Part shown: one piece after another, positions 1-5,257 of the stretch
How positions within the stretch are numbered: the first letter of the stretch is position 1
How the letters are laid out: every line of letters begins with the position of its first letter
From: Betaproteobacteria bacterium
GTDB taxonomy: Bacteria > Pseudomonadota > Gammaproteobacteria > Burkholderiales > SG8-39
Reading direction: 5' to 3'
Length of the DNA: 5,257 bases
NCBI GenBank assembly: GCA_029858545.1
Contig: JAOUFA010000273.1
Location: forward strand, 1-5,257
Notes under the pieces: model-generated
What the model was told of the DNA's origin: nothing
Seen by the model: only the letters and a program-made list of their open reading frames with translations
Database searches by the model: none
Translations under genes and position numbers: made by a program

Positions 1-825
1 ATCGCGCGCCTGTACCGGGGCGACCACCCTGCGTTCCATCCTTGCGATACCGGCTATCACGACATCCAGCACGTACTCGACGTGGCGCTCGCGATGGCGC
101 GCCTGATGGATGGCTACGAACGCAGCCGCTACAACGGGACACCGCCGCTGCCACCCGAGATCTTCACTCTCGGAATCATCGCCGCGCTGTTTCACGATGT
201 CGGCTATCTGCGCCGGCGCAATGACCGAACCCACCGCTACGGCGCGGAGTACACCCTGTCGCACGTCTCGCGCGGCGTCACGGTACTGCGCCGCTACCTC
301 GAACGCCTGGGCATGCACAGAGTTTCATCGGTCGCCGCGCCGCTGCTTCATTTCACCGGCTACGAGCGTGCGGCCAAGACCATCCGGCTCTCCGACCGGC
401 TGCTACGCCGTCTCGGCGAAATGCTCGGCACCGCGGACATCCTCGCGCAAATGTCCGATCGCTGCTATCTCGAGAAATGCCGCGACCGGCTGTATCCGGA
501 ATTCGTGCTCGGCGGCCTGACGACGAAGAAGCTGGCCGACGGCCGCGAGCAGACGGTATATGCCTCGGGCGATGAACTGGTACGGTGCACGCCGGCCTTC
601 TACCGGGGCGCCTTGGAACGCCTGGAGAACACCCTCGGACGAGCCTACCAATACGCCGAGTACCATTTCGACAGACAGAACGTCTATTTCGAGGAAATGC
701 AGAAGAACATCCGCTTCGCGGAATCGATGGTGCGCGATTCGACCCGCGAAACGCTGCGCCGCCTGCCGCCGTGGACCCTGGTCCCGGGGGTTACTCCGTA
801 TCCGGAAAGCCTGGCCGGCTGCTGA
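1..825 (+). CDS. HD-domain metal-dependent phosphohydrolase (5' truncated by window edge)
   Basis: The reading frame is open from base 1 to a TGA at 823-825 (274 codons), so the true start lies to the left; the GTG at codon 28 is not the start because conserved HD sequence precedes it. Numbering from the first codon, the fragment shows YHDIQHVLDV at 19-28, LFHDVGY at 64-70 with the paired metal ligands His65-Asp66, a His-containing helix with YTLSHVSRG near 84-92, and GTADILAQMSD near 143-153 with Asp146 as the likely last metal ligand. This is the H...HD...D arrangement of HD-superfamily hydrolases, and the HxxxH start resembles the HNxxH signature of cyclic nucleotide phosphodiesterases. 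The protein looks cytosolic: I see no membrane segment in the part present. The substrate cannot be told from sequence. It converges on the next gene with only 16 bases between the two stop codons. The HD assignment is firm; any specific nucleotide substrate would be a guess. Confidence 0.85.
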   Translation: MARLYRGDHPAFHPCDTGYHDIQHVLDVALAMARLMDGYERSRYNGTPPLPPEIFTLGIIAALFHDVGYLRRRNDRTHRYGAEYTLSHVSRGVTVLRRYLERLGMHRVSSVAAPLLHFTGYERAAKTIRLSDRLLRRLGEMLGTADILAQMSDRCYLEKCRDRLYPEFVLGGLTTKKLADGREQTVYASGDELVRCTPAFYRGALERLENTLGRAYQYAEYHFDRQNVYFEEMQKNIRFAESMVRDSTRETLRRLPPWTLVPGVTPYPESLAGC

Positions 826-841
826 GCATTTCGGCCGCCCG

Positions 842-1852
842 TCACAAATTCGGTCGGGGGCGAAAGTACTCCATGCGGTCGATCGAACGCACACCCAGAT
901 CCCGCACTCGCGCGCCTTGCAGAAGTTTGAGCGGCACGTCCGTACCCGCCGCGCCCCGAGACCATACCTGGCGATAGAACTCGCCCAGCGACGCGACTTC
1001 ACGCTCGCCGACGCCGAGCACGATGTCGCCCGCGCGTACTCCGGCGCGCTCGGCTGGCCCACCCGGCGACACGCGCGTCACCAACAATCGCCCGTGCAAC
1101 TCCTCCGCATTGATTCCCAGCCAGGGCCGGCCAGGGCCGGCCACACGGCCGTGTTCGATCAACTCGCCCAGGATCGGCTTGAGCAAATCGATCGGCACGA
1201 ACATGTTGCCCGGCGAGCGCGTGCCCTCGCCCGGCGCATCGGACACCACCAGCGATCCGATGCCGAGCAATTCTCCCTTGCTGCCGATAAGCGGCGCGCC
1301 CGACCAGTTCGGCACTGCGGGAGCCGTAAAGATGCCCGATTCGAGCAGATACTCCCAGCTTCCCGAAAACGCGCGCCTCGATACCACTTGCACGACATGC
1401 GCCTCGTCGCGTCCGCCAAAACCGGCGACGAGCACCGGGCGGTCCACATCCAGCGCGCTCGAATCGCCCAGCGGAATCGGCCGGCCAGCGAGCGGCGCCA
1501 GCAGCTTCAACACGCCAAATCCGGAGCCGTGATCATAGCCGGCGAGAACCGCCGGTACGGTGCGGCCGTCGGCCCCGGTGATTTCGATCGACTCGGCCTC
1601 GACGACCAGATAACCGATGGTGGCGACATAACCGTTGCGCACGATCGCACCGCTGCCGGCGCGCTCCATACCGAGGAATTGTGCGGAGCGCGCACCGTGC
1701 AGGATCTTCGCGTGTACACCGACCACTCCGGTGAGAGTCTGATCATCGCCGGCCGCGCCGCGCTCCCCCGCCGACGGTACCGCCCAAGCCAGCAGGCTCA
1801 GCACGCCCGCCGTGGCGAGCGCCCCGGCGCATCGTTCTCGCAGTCCCGCCAT
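842..1852 (-). CDS. Exported trypsin-like (S1C/HtrA-fold) PDZ protein, probable pseudo-protease
   Basis: This is a 336-residue protein with an N-terminal signal peptide (Arg5 and Arg7, hydrophobic stretch about 10-25, likely cleavage near PSAG at 26-29), so it is probably periplasmic. A chymotrypsin-fold domain spans about 40-230: GSGAIV at 66-71 and AVLAGYD followed by GVLKL at about 101-117 match HtrA/DegP landmarks. The HtrA histidine motif (TNxHVV) is TIGYLVV here, giving Tyr81. The aspartate in (S/T)D-hydrophobic-A-x-L is Gly111. The serine motif GNSGGPL is NWSGAPL, keeping Ser184. One PDZ domain follows at about 242-325, with RPWLGI at its start and RAGVRAGDIVLGV inside. The predicted role is therefore peptide binding, chaperoning or scaffolding in the envelope rather than proteolysis. 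The ATG at 1852 is supported by the signal peptide and by GGAGG four bases upstream. It lies 87 bases downstream of the DUF1499 gene on the same strand. The fold is clear; loss of activity is inferred from alignment by eye. Confidence 0.85.
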   Translation of the reverse strand: MAGLRERCAGALATAGVLSLLAWAVPSAGERGAAGDDQTLTGVVGVHAKILHGARSAQFLGMERAGSGAIVRNGYVATIGYLVVEAESIEITGADGRTVPAVLAGYDHGSGFGVLKLLAPLAGRPIPLGDSSALDVDRPVLVAGFGGRDEAHVVQVVSRRAFSGSWEYLLESGIFTAPAVPNWSGAPLIGSKGELLGIGSLVVSDAPGEGTRSPGNMFVPIDLLKPILGELIEHGRVAGPGRPWLGINAEELHGRLLVTRVSPGGPAERAGVRAGDIVLGVGEREVASLGEFYRQVWSRGAAGTDVPLKLLQGARVRDLGVRSIDRMEYFRPRPNL

Positions 1853-1856
1853 GTCG

Positions 1857-1861
1857 CCTCC
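1857..1861 (-). promoter_or_regulatory. Ribosome binding site of the protease-like gene
   Basis: GGAGG on the minus strand ends four bases before the ATG at 1852. The spacing is short but usable, and it supports this start over internal ATG or GTG codons, as does the signal peptide that begins there. Confidence 0.6.
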
Positions 1862-1939
1862 GCCGCTTCAGCGCCCGAGAAATGACCGCCTATTTTCCCG
1901 CACCGCCGCGCGCAATTCCAGATGCGCGCTTGCGCCGCA

Positions 1940-2347
1940 TCAATTGTCCGAATTCGCGAGCATCCCCCGAATGGCCTCAATGCGAGCGCGGTTGACGCCA
2001 AAATCGCTGCGCCCGAGCCGCGAAGCCGAACGCACATGGATCGCACCCTCGGCCGGCACGAACAGGAATTCGACATCGTCGACGAAGCCCATCCAGCGGG
2101 AACGGAATTCGGCGCGCAAATAGTCGGCGTCTTCGCGCACAATGCGCGTGCGCGGCAGCGCCGCAACGGCCGCGCGTACCGCGGCGATCGCCGCGCGCGC
2201 GTCGCCGACGTGCCATAAAGGCGTGACATAGTGCACGCGATCGGAGGGATCGGCCTGCGAGCTGACGCAATTCGGCGTGCGTTTGCATGGCGCGAGCCGC
2301 CCGCCATCGACGCCAAGGATGTCGGGATCTTTACGTAACCACCACAT
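1940..2347 (-). CDS. DUF1499 domain-containing protein
   Basis: This 135-residue protein matches the DUF1499 family (COG4446) over nearly its whole length. Visible family landmarks are GRLAPCKRTPNCVSSQ at about 16-31 with its two cysteines (Cys21, Cys27), the stretch AEFRSRWMGFVDDVEF at 79-94, and VRSASRLGRSDFGVNRARIE near 105-124. The last block, with its Ser/Arg/Asp pattern, is the most recognisable part of the family. The biochemical function of DUF1499 is not established, so none is assigned. No convincing signal peptide or membrane helix is visible in this version. The ATG at 2347 is preferred because the family's usual lead-in (GVxxGxLxPC) starts ten residues later and a purine-rich GAGGGGAG lies nine bases upstream. 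It may form a two-gene unit with the protease-like gene 87 bases downstream. It is divergent from the 2443 gene, with 95 bases between them. Confidence 0.88.
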   Translation of the reverse strand: MWWLRKDPDILGVDGGRLAPCKRTPNCVSSQADPSDRVHYVTPLWHVGDARAAIAAVRAAVAALPRTRIVREDADYLRAEFRSRWMGFVDDVEFLFVPAEGAIHVRSASRLGRSDFGVNRARIEAIRGMLANSDN

Positions 2348-2430
2348 AGGTCACATCTCCCCTCGCGCCACGTTCCCCGACTCGCGCGCGCCGATGTTAC
2401 CATCCCCGATGAAAACTCCACCCGATCGCG

Positions 2431-2438
2431 AGGAGGTG
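2431..2438 (+). promoter_or_regulatory. Strong Shine-Dalgarno of the 2443 gene
   Basis: AGGAGGTG is an extended match to the anti-Shine-Dalgarno sequence, and its AGGAGG core ends six bases before the ATG at 2443. It is the best ribosome binding site in the window. It fixes the start of the small downstream gene and argues that this gene is real. Confidence 0.8.
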
Positions 2439-2442
2439 CGTC

Positions 2443-2817
2443 ATGCTGCAAATCTCGGCACAACAACTCGCCGAACTGCTCTCGGGCATTGCCCGGGCGC
2501 AGGCCGCGCTCCTCCAGGGAATTGAAACCGCAATGCCGGGCACGCGCATGAATTACGTCGTGCCGGCGATCCAGAACGCGGCGCATCTGTGGGACCGTCC
2601 CGATCCTTCGCTTGCCGATCTGCCGGTACGCATCCTGCTCAACTACATGAGCCGCGTCGGCCCCGACATGGCGCTCGTCACCAGCGAACTGGAGCGGCTG
2701 CTTGATCCCAACGCCCCGGTCGCGCCGATTTCCAGGGCGACTGCAGGGCCCGCCCCGGCACCGCTGCCAGCGCCGGCCGCCGGCGCGGGTGACAGCCTCG
2801 ACTTCAGCCAGCCCTGA
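2443..2817 (+). CDS. Small uncharacterised protein with Pro/Ala-rich tail
   Basis: I do not recognise this 124-residue protein. Residues 1 to about 90 look soluble and mainly helical: an Ala/Leu/Gln-rich opening (QQLAELLSGIARAQAALLQG at 7-26), a middle part with NYVVPAIQNAAHLW near 37-50, and a helix-like RILLNYMSRVG followed by VTSELERLLD up to about 88. Residues 90 to 124 are a low-complexity, probably disordered tail rich in Pro and Ala (APAPLPAPAAGAG), ending in an acidic DSLDFSQP. There is no signal peptide, transmembrane helix or cysteine. The case for a real gene is the near-perfect Shine-Dalgarno, natural-looking amino-acid composition and clean placement between two well-supported genes. 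It ends 26 bases before the PLP enzyme gene, so the two are probably co-transcribed. A regulatory or partner role for the enzyme is possible, but nothing in the sequence demonstrates it. Confidence 0.75.
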   Translation: MLQISAQQLAELLSGIARAQAALLQGIETAMPGTRMNYVVPAIQNAAHLWDRPDPSLADLPVRILLNYMSRVGPDMALVTSELERLLDPNAPVAPISRATAGPAPAPLPAPAAGAGDSLDFSQP

Positions 2818-2818
2818 C

Positions 2819-2837
2819 CCGGCGCCTGTGGCGCCGG
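2819..2837 (+). promoter_or_regulatory. GC hairpin between the small gene and the PLP enzyme start
   Basis: CCGGCGCC, a TGT loop, then GGCGCCGG form a perfect 8-bp all-GC stem in the 26-base gap. It starts two bases after one stop codon and ends six bases before the next ATG. No T-run follows, so it is not a canonical intrinsic terminator. Its place in the initiation region of the downstream gene suggests an effect on translation or on mRNA end formation. Confidence 0.5.
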
Positions 2838-2843
2838 CCCCGC

Positions 2844-3830
2844 ATGAATACCGTTGCCGAAAGTCTTTCGCCGCCGGTCGATTTTGACGATCTCGCGCGC
2901 GCGCAGGAACGCATCCTGCCGCACGTGCTCCGCACACCGGTGCTCACCTCGCGCACCATCGATGCGCTGACCGGAGCGCGGGTATTCTTCAAGTGCGAGA
3001 ACTTCCAGCGCATGGGCGCTTTCAAGTTTCGCGGCGCGTGCAGCGCGATGACGCGGCTTTCCTCCGCCGAACGGGCGCGCGGGGTGATCGCCTACTCCTC
3101 GGGCAATCACGCGCAGGCAGTCGCGCTTGCCGGCCGCATGCTGGGTGCGCCTGCCGTGATCGTCATGCCCGCCGATGCGCCGCGCGTCAAACTCGACGCC
3201 GCACGCGGCTATGGCGCGGAGGTCATCACCTACGACCGGCACGGCGAGTCGCGCGAAGCGATCGCCGAACGGATCGGCGCCGAGCGCGGCCTGACGGTCA
3301 TCCCGCCCTTCGACGATCCCCTGGTCGTCGCCGGCCAGGGCAGCGCGGCGATGGAACTCTTCGAGGAAGCGGGGTCGCTCGACGTGCTGCTCGTGCCCTG
3401 TGGCGGTGGCGGGCTGCTCTCGGGTTGCGCGATTGCCGCGCATGCGCTCGCTCCGGGCTGCCGCACGATCGGGGTCGAGCCGGCGGCGGGCGACGATGCA
3501 ACGCGTTCATTCAAGTCCCGCAGCCTGCAAACCGTGCACAACCCCGACACCATCGCCGACGGCGCGCGCACCGCCTCGCTCGGCGCGATCACCTTCCCGC
3601 TCGTGCTGCGCCACGTCGCCGACATGCTGACGGTGAACGACGCGGAACTGCTGCGTTCGATGTTCTTTCTCTGGGAACGCATGAAACTCGTCGTCGAACC
3701 AACCGGCGCGCTCGGCGCGAGCGCGCTGCTGGAGAAGAAGCTCGATGCGCGCGGTCTCAGGGTCGGGGTCGTGCTCTCGGGCGGGAACGTCGATCTTGCC
3801 TGGGCCGCAAAGATGTTTTCGCAGGGGTGA
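2844..3830 (+). CDS. PLP-dependent ammonia-lyase (threo-3-hydroxyaspartate dehydratase / serine racemase / threonine dehydratase-like)
   Basis: This 328-residue fold-type II PLP enzyme has the usual length for the serine racemase / SRY1-like branch and lacks the C-terminal ACT regulatory domain of biosynthetic threonine deaminase. Landmarks: FFKCENFQRMGAFKFRGA at 48-65 with Lys61 as the Schiff-base lysine; SSGNHAQ at 85-91, which binds substrate carboxylate; the GGGG phosphate loop at 187-190; and LSGGN at 311-315 near the PLP ring. Glu212, Gly216 and Asp218 align with the metal site of serine racemase (E-x3-A-x-D), suggesting activation by divalent cation. The reaction expected of the family is beta-elimination of a hydroxy-amino acid to a keto acid plus ammonia in the cytosol. 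KCENFQ with GAFKFRGA favours the hydroxyaspartate ammonia-lyase type, but threonine or serine cannot be excluded. The ATG at 2844 is the only plausible start before the conserved region, yet no Shine-Dalgarno precedes it; a hairpin lies there instead. Confidence 0.9.
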   Translation: MNTVAESLSPPVDFDDLARAQERILPHVLRTPVLTSRTIDALTGARVFFKCENFQRMGAFKFRGACSAMTRLSSAERARGVIAYSSGNHAQAVALAGRMLGAPAVIVMPADAPRVKLDAARGYGAEVITYDRHGESREAIAERIGAERGLTVIPPFDDPLVVAGQGSAAMELFEEAGSLDVLLVPCGGGGLLSGCAIAAHALAPGCRTIGVEPAAGDDATRSFKSRSLQTVHNPDTIADGARTASLGAITFPLVLRHVADMLTVNDAELLRSMFFLWERMKLVVEPTGALGASALLEKKLDARGLRVGVVLSGGNVDLAWAAKMFSQG

Positions 3831-3873
3831 AGACGAAGTATCGGAAGTCTGCGAAGGTTTTGATGTCTACGGG

Positions 3874-3924
3874 TCTCCCGAACTTGCGCAGTTGCGCTTT
3901 GCGCAACTGCGCAAGTTCGGGAGA
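3874..3924. repeat. Perfect 24-bp inverted repeat with a TTT loop
   Basis: The left arm at 3874-3897 (starting TCTCCCGAACTTGCGCAG) is exactly complementary to the right arm at 3901-3924, with only TTT at 3898-3900 between. It lies in the convergent gap, 44 bases after the PLP enzyme stop and about 50 bases beyond the DsrC-like stop. Neither strand carries a T-run next to the stem, so it is not a textbook intrinsic terminator, although a stem this long in RNA could stop or protect transcripts from both sides. Within it, TGCGCA or a one-base variant recurs at 3885, 3893, 3900 and 3908. A short imperfect extension is possible outside it (GTCT at 3865-3868 with AGAC at 3932-3935). The structure itself is certain; its function is unknown. 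Confidence 0.95.
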
Positions 3925-3930
3925 TGCATG

Positions 3931-3960
3931 AAGACCAAACCCGCGAAAAGCCAAAGCGGG
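3931..3960 (-). terminator. Weak terminator-like stem after the DsrC-like gene
   Basis: On the minus strand, CCCGC (3960-3956) pairs with GCGGG (3944-3940) across an 11-base loop and is followed by TTTGGTCTT. It begins 16 bases after the DsrC-like stop codon. The stem is short and the T-tract is interrupted, so it would be a weak terminator, perhaps helped by the large palindrome just beyond it. Confidence 0.35.
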
Positions 3961-3976
3961 CAGCGCCATTCTCACC

Positions 3977-4312
3977 TCAGCCGGTGCTCCAGGCGCGCGG
4001 ACGGCGCATGCCGGCAATCTTGCACGCCTGTTTGACGTATCCATAGGGAAAGAGTTCGAACAGGCGTTTGCGCGCCTCGGCACCCAGGCCGCAGTCCTCG
4101 GCCAAATGCCGAACCACGAAGCGCGCGTCGGGCGCGACCTGGTGTTCGTCCAAAAAACGGCGCATGAACCGGATCGCCTGCCAGTGCATCTCGCCAAGCG
4201 CGATGTGCTCCGCCTGCGCGAGCTGCTCGGCCACCGCTTCATTCCACTGCGCCGGATCGACCAGATAACCCTCCTCGTCGGTCTGTATCGTCATACCGTC
4301 AGATTCAATCAC
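3977..4312 (-). CDS. DsrC/TusE-family sulfur-relay protein with atypical C-terminus
   Basis: This 111-residue protein is the size of the DsrC/TusE/DsvC family, small cytosolic proteins that carry sulfur on C-terminal cysteines in tRNA thiolation (TusE) or dissimilatory sulfur metabolism (DsrC). Matches are DEEGYLVDPAQWN at 12-24, MHWQAIRFMRRF at 42-53, a middle helical part, then LFELFPYGYVKQACKIAG at 84-101. Cys97 equals CysB of DsrC. The essential penultimate cysteine (CysA, 11 residues later) is replaced by Trp108, and the protein ends PRAWSTG instead of the usual ...GCV-like end. It therefore cannot form the CysA-CysB disulfide and may be a regulatory or divergent paralogue. The start is uncertain: GTG at 4312, or ATG at 4294, which gives MTIQTDEEG; neither has a good Shine-Dalgarno. 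It converges on the PLP enzyme and diverges from the oxidoreductase gene. I give no symbol because dsrC or tusE would imply a function the residues do not support. Confidence 0.88.
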   Translation of the reverse strand: MIESDGMTIQTDEEGYLVDPAQWNEAVAEQLAQAEHIALGEMHWQAIRFMRRFLDEHQVAPDARFVVRHLAEDCGLGAEARKRLFELFPYGYVKQACKIAGMRRPRAWSTG

Positions 4313-4403
4313 CGTCCATCTGCCCCGATTGTCGCGAATTCAACATGATAACCAGGCGAATGCGATAAGATTTCCAATCTCCATCAAGAATTTCGAAACC
4401 ACC
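4313..4403. promoter_or_regulatory. Divergent intergenic region, likely promoters for both flanking genes
   Basis: This 91-base gap separates the starts of the DsrC-like gene (minus) and the oxidoreductase gene (plus), so it should hold promoters for both. It is visibly richer in A and T than the genes around it. Candidate -10 elements are TATCAT on the minus strand (about 4349-4354) and TAAGAT within GCGATAAGATT on the plus strand (about 4364-4371). I could not pair either with a convincing -35 at normal spacing, so exact promoter positions are not claimed. Confidence 0.4.
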
Positions 4404-5257
4404 ATGCCTCTGCCCAGCATCATGCGAGCCGTCGAGGTCTCCCAGCCGGGCGGCCCCGAAGTCCTGAATTCCGTCCAACGTCCGCTGCCGACGCCCAGGC
4501 CACACGAGATTCTCGTCAAGGTCGCCGCCGCGGGAGTGAACCGCCCTGACGTCCTGCAACGCAGGGGCCTGTACCCTGTACCGCCCGACGCGTCGGACCT
4601 GCCCGGCCTCGAAATCGCGGGCGAAGTCGTCGCCTGCGGGGAGAACGCGACGCGCTGGAAACCGGGCGACAAGGTCTGCGCGCTGGTGCATGGCGGTGGC
4701 TACGCCGAGTACTGCACCGCGCCGGAGGTCCAGGCGCTGCCGGTACCCAAGGACCTCAGCCTCGCCGAGGCGGCGTCGCTTCCCGAGACCTGCTTCACCG
4801 TCTGGTCGAACGTCTTCGATCGCGCCGGACTCAAGCCCGGCGAGACCTTCCTCGTGCAGGGCGGCAGCTCGGGGATCGGCGTCACCGCGATCCAGATTGC
4901 CGCGGCGCTCGGCCATCGCGTGTTCGCCACCGCGGGCAGCGACGCGAAGTGCGCCGCGTGCGTGAAGCTCGGCGCGGAAAAAGCGATCAACTACAAGACG
5001 CAGGATTTTCTCGACGAGGTGAAGGCTGCCACCGGCGGCAAGGGCGTCGACGTAATTCTCGACATGGTCGGCGGCGACTACGTGCCGAAGGAACTGAAAT
5101 GTCTCGCCGACGACGGGCGGCTCGTGTTCATCGCCTTCCTGCGCGGCCCCAAAACGGAACTCGACATCAACGAGCTGATGCGCCGGCGCCTGACCTTATC
5201 GGGCTCGACGCTGCGTCCGCGTCCGATCGAATTCAAGGCCGCCGTCGCGGCGAGGCT
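4404..5257 (+). CDS. NAD(P)H:quinone oxidoreductase, PIG3 family (3' end outside window)
   Basis: The frame is open from the ATG at 4404 to the right edge (284 complete codons), so roughly 40-50 residues of a family that is usually about 325-335 long are missing. It is a zinc-free medium-chain dehydrogenase/reductase that would transfer electrons from NADPH to quinones or related carbonyl compounds in the cytosol. Visible landmarks: GGPEVL at 16-21; an N-terminal catalytic-type domain with VNRPDVLQRRGLYPVPP at 45-61; GLEIAGEVVACG at 68-79; GYAEYC at 99-104; the dinucleotide-binding loop QGGSSGIG at 152-159 in the Rossmann domain; and GSTLRPRP at 267-274, typical of the PIG3 (TIGR02824-like) branch. 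The zinc-ligand cysteines and histidines of alcohol dehydrogenases are absent. An alternative start is the in-frame ATG at 4422 (Met7), which leads straight into the conserved MRAVEV. Neither start has a clear Shine-Dalgarno. Confidence 0.92.
   Translation, partial: MPLPSIMRAVEVSQPGGPEVLNSVQRPLPTPRPHEILVKVAAAGVNRPDVLQRRGLYPVPPDASDLPGLEIAGEVVACGENATRWKPGDKVCALVHGGGYAEYCTAPEVQALPVPKDLSLAEAASLPETCFTVWSNVFDRAGLKPGETFLVQGGSSGIGVTAIQIAAALGHRVFATAGSDAKCAACVKLGAEKAINYKTQDFLDEVKAATGGKGVDVILDMVGGDYVPKELKCLADDGRLVFIAFLRGPKTELDINELMRRRLTLSGSTLRPRPIEFKAAVAAR

Noticed and set aside
826..841. A shared terminator between the HD gene and the protease-like gene
   Set aside because: The gap is only 16 bases and no stem followed by a T-run is visible there or at the gene ends.
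560..1885. A 441-codon plus-strand open frame
   Set aside because: It runs antisense through the protease-like gene and over the end of the HD gene. The translation is Arg/Ala-rich without family motifs, and long antisense frames are expected at this GC content.
1908..1929. GCGCGC / GCGCGC stem with a 10-base loop between the DUF1499 and protease-like genes
   Set aside because: Six-base GC-only repeats are common in such GC-rich DNA, there is no T-run, and the gap also has to carry the protease-like gene's ribosome binding site.
2348..2442. Promoter with TACCAT as a -10 for the 2443 gene
   Set aside because: Only four of six bases match and no -35 lies at acceptable spacing; the gap must contain promoters, but I cannot place them.
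2643..3443. A 266-codon minus-strand open frame
   Set aside because: It lies antisense to the small gene and the PLP enzyme, both of which have better support; no recognisable motif.
3874..3924. The palindrome as a REP element of the RAYT-associated type
   Set aside because: Canonical REPs have a GTAG or GGAG-like tetranucleotide at the 5' foot of the hairpin. GTAG appears only on the minus strand on the 3' side, and the stem is longer and more perfect than usual.
2993..3931. A 312-codon plus-strand frame overlapping the PLP enzyme
   Set aside because: It is a +1-type shadow with extreme Arg content, and the real frame carries all PLP-enzyme motifs.
4305..4916. A 203-codon minus-strand open frame
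   Set aside because: It is antisense to the conserved PIG3-type oxidoreductase and overlaps the start of the DsrC-like gene; its sequence is low-complexity Arg/Gly/Asp-rich. It is a shadow frame.

Overview
This window is GC-rich chromosomal DNA that reads like an ordinary proteobacterial genome, most likely a beta- or gammaproteobacterium. That placement is an inference from gene content (a DsrC/TusE-family sulfur-relay protein, DUF1499, a DegP-like protease homologue, a PIG3-type quinone oxidoreductase), GC-biased codon use and compact spacing. I see no insertion sequence, phage gene, CRISPR array, tRNA or rRNA, and no change in composition that points to recent transfer.

Layout, left to right. 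(1) 1-825, plus strand: the 3' part of an HD-domain metal-dependent phosphohydrolase, cut by the window edge. (2) 842-1852, minus: an exported trypsin-like/PDZ protein of the HtrA fold that lacks two of the three catalytic-triad residues. (3) 1940-2347, minus: a DUF1499 protein, 87 bases upstream of the protease-like gene and perhaps co-transcribed with it. (4) 2443-2817, plus: a small uncharacterised protein with a strong ribosome binding site and a Pro/Ala-rich tail. (5) 2844-3830, plus: a fold-type II PLP enzyme of the serine racemase / threo-3-hydroxyaspartate ammonia-lyase / threonine dehydratase group. It lies 26 bases after gene 4, and a GC hairpin fills that gap. (6) 3831-3976: a convergent intergenic region with a perfect 24-bp inverted repeat (3-base loop) and a weak terminator-like stem. 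(7) 3977-4312, minus: a DsrC/TusE-family protein with an altered C-terminus. (8) 4404 to the window end, plus: an NAD(P)H:quinone oxidoreductase of the PIG3 family, open at the right edge and divergent from the DsrC-like gene.

The genes look like housekeeping or stress and metabolic functions rather than one dedicated system. The likely transcription units are 3-2 (minus), 4-5 (plus), and 7 and 8 alone or leading out of the window. The points most worth a second look are the perfect palindrome at 3874-3924, the pseudo-protease at 842-1852, and the DsrC-like protein in which tryptophan replaces the functional C-terminal cysteine.
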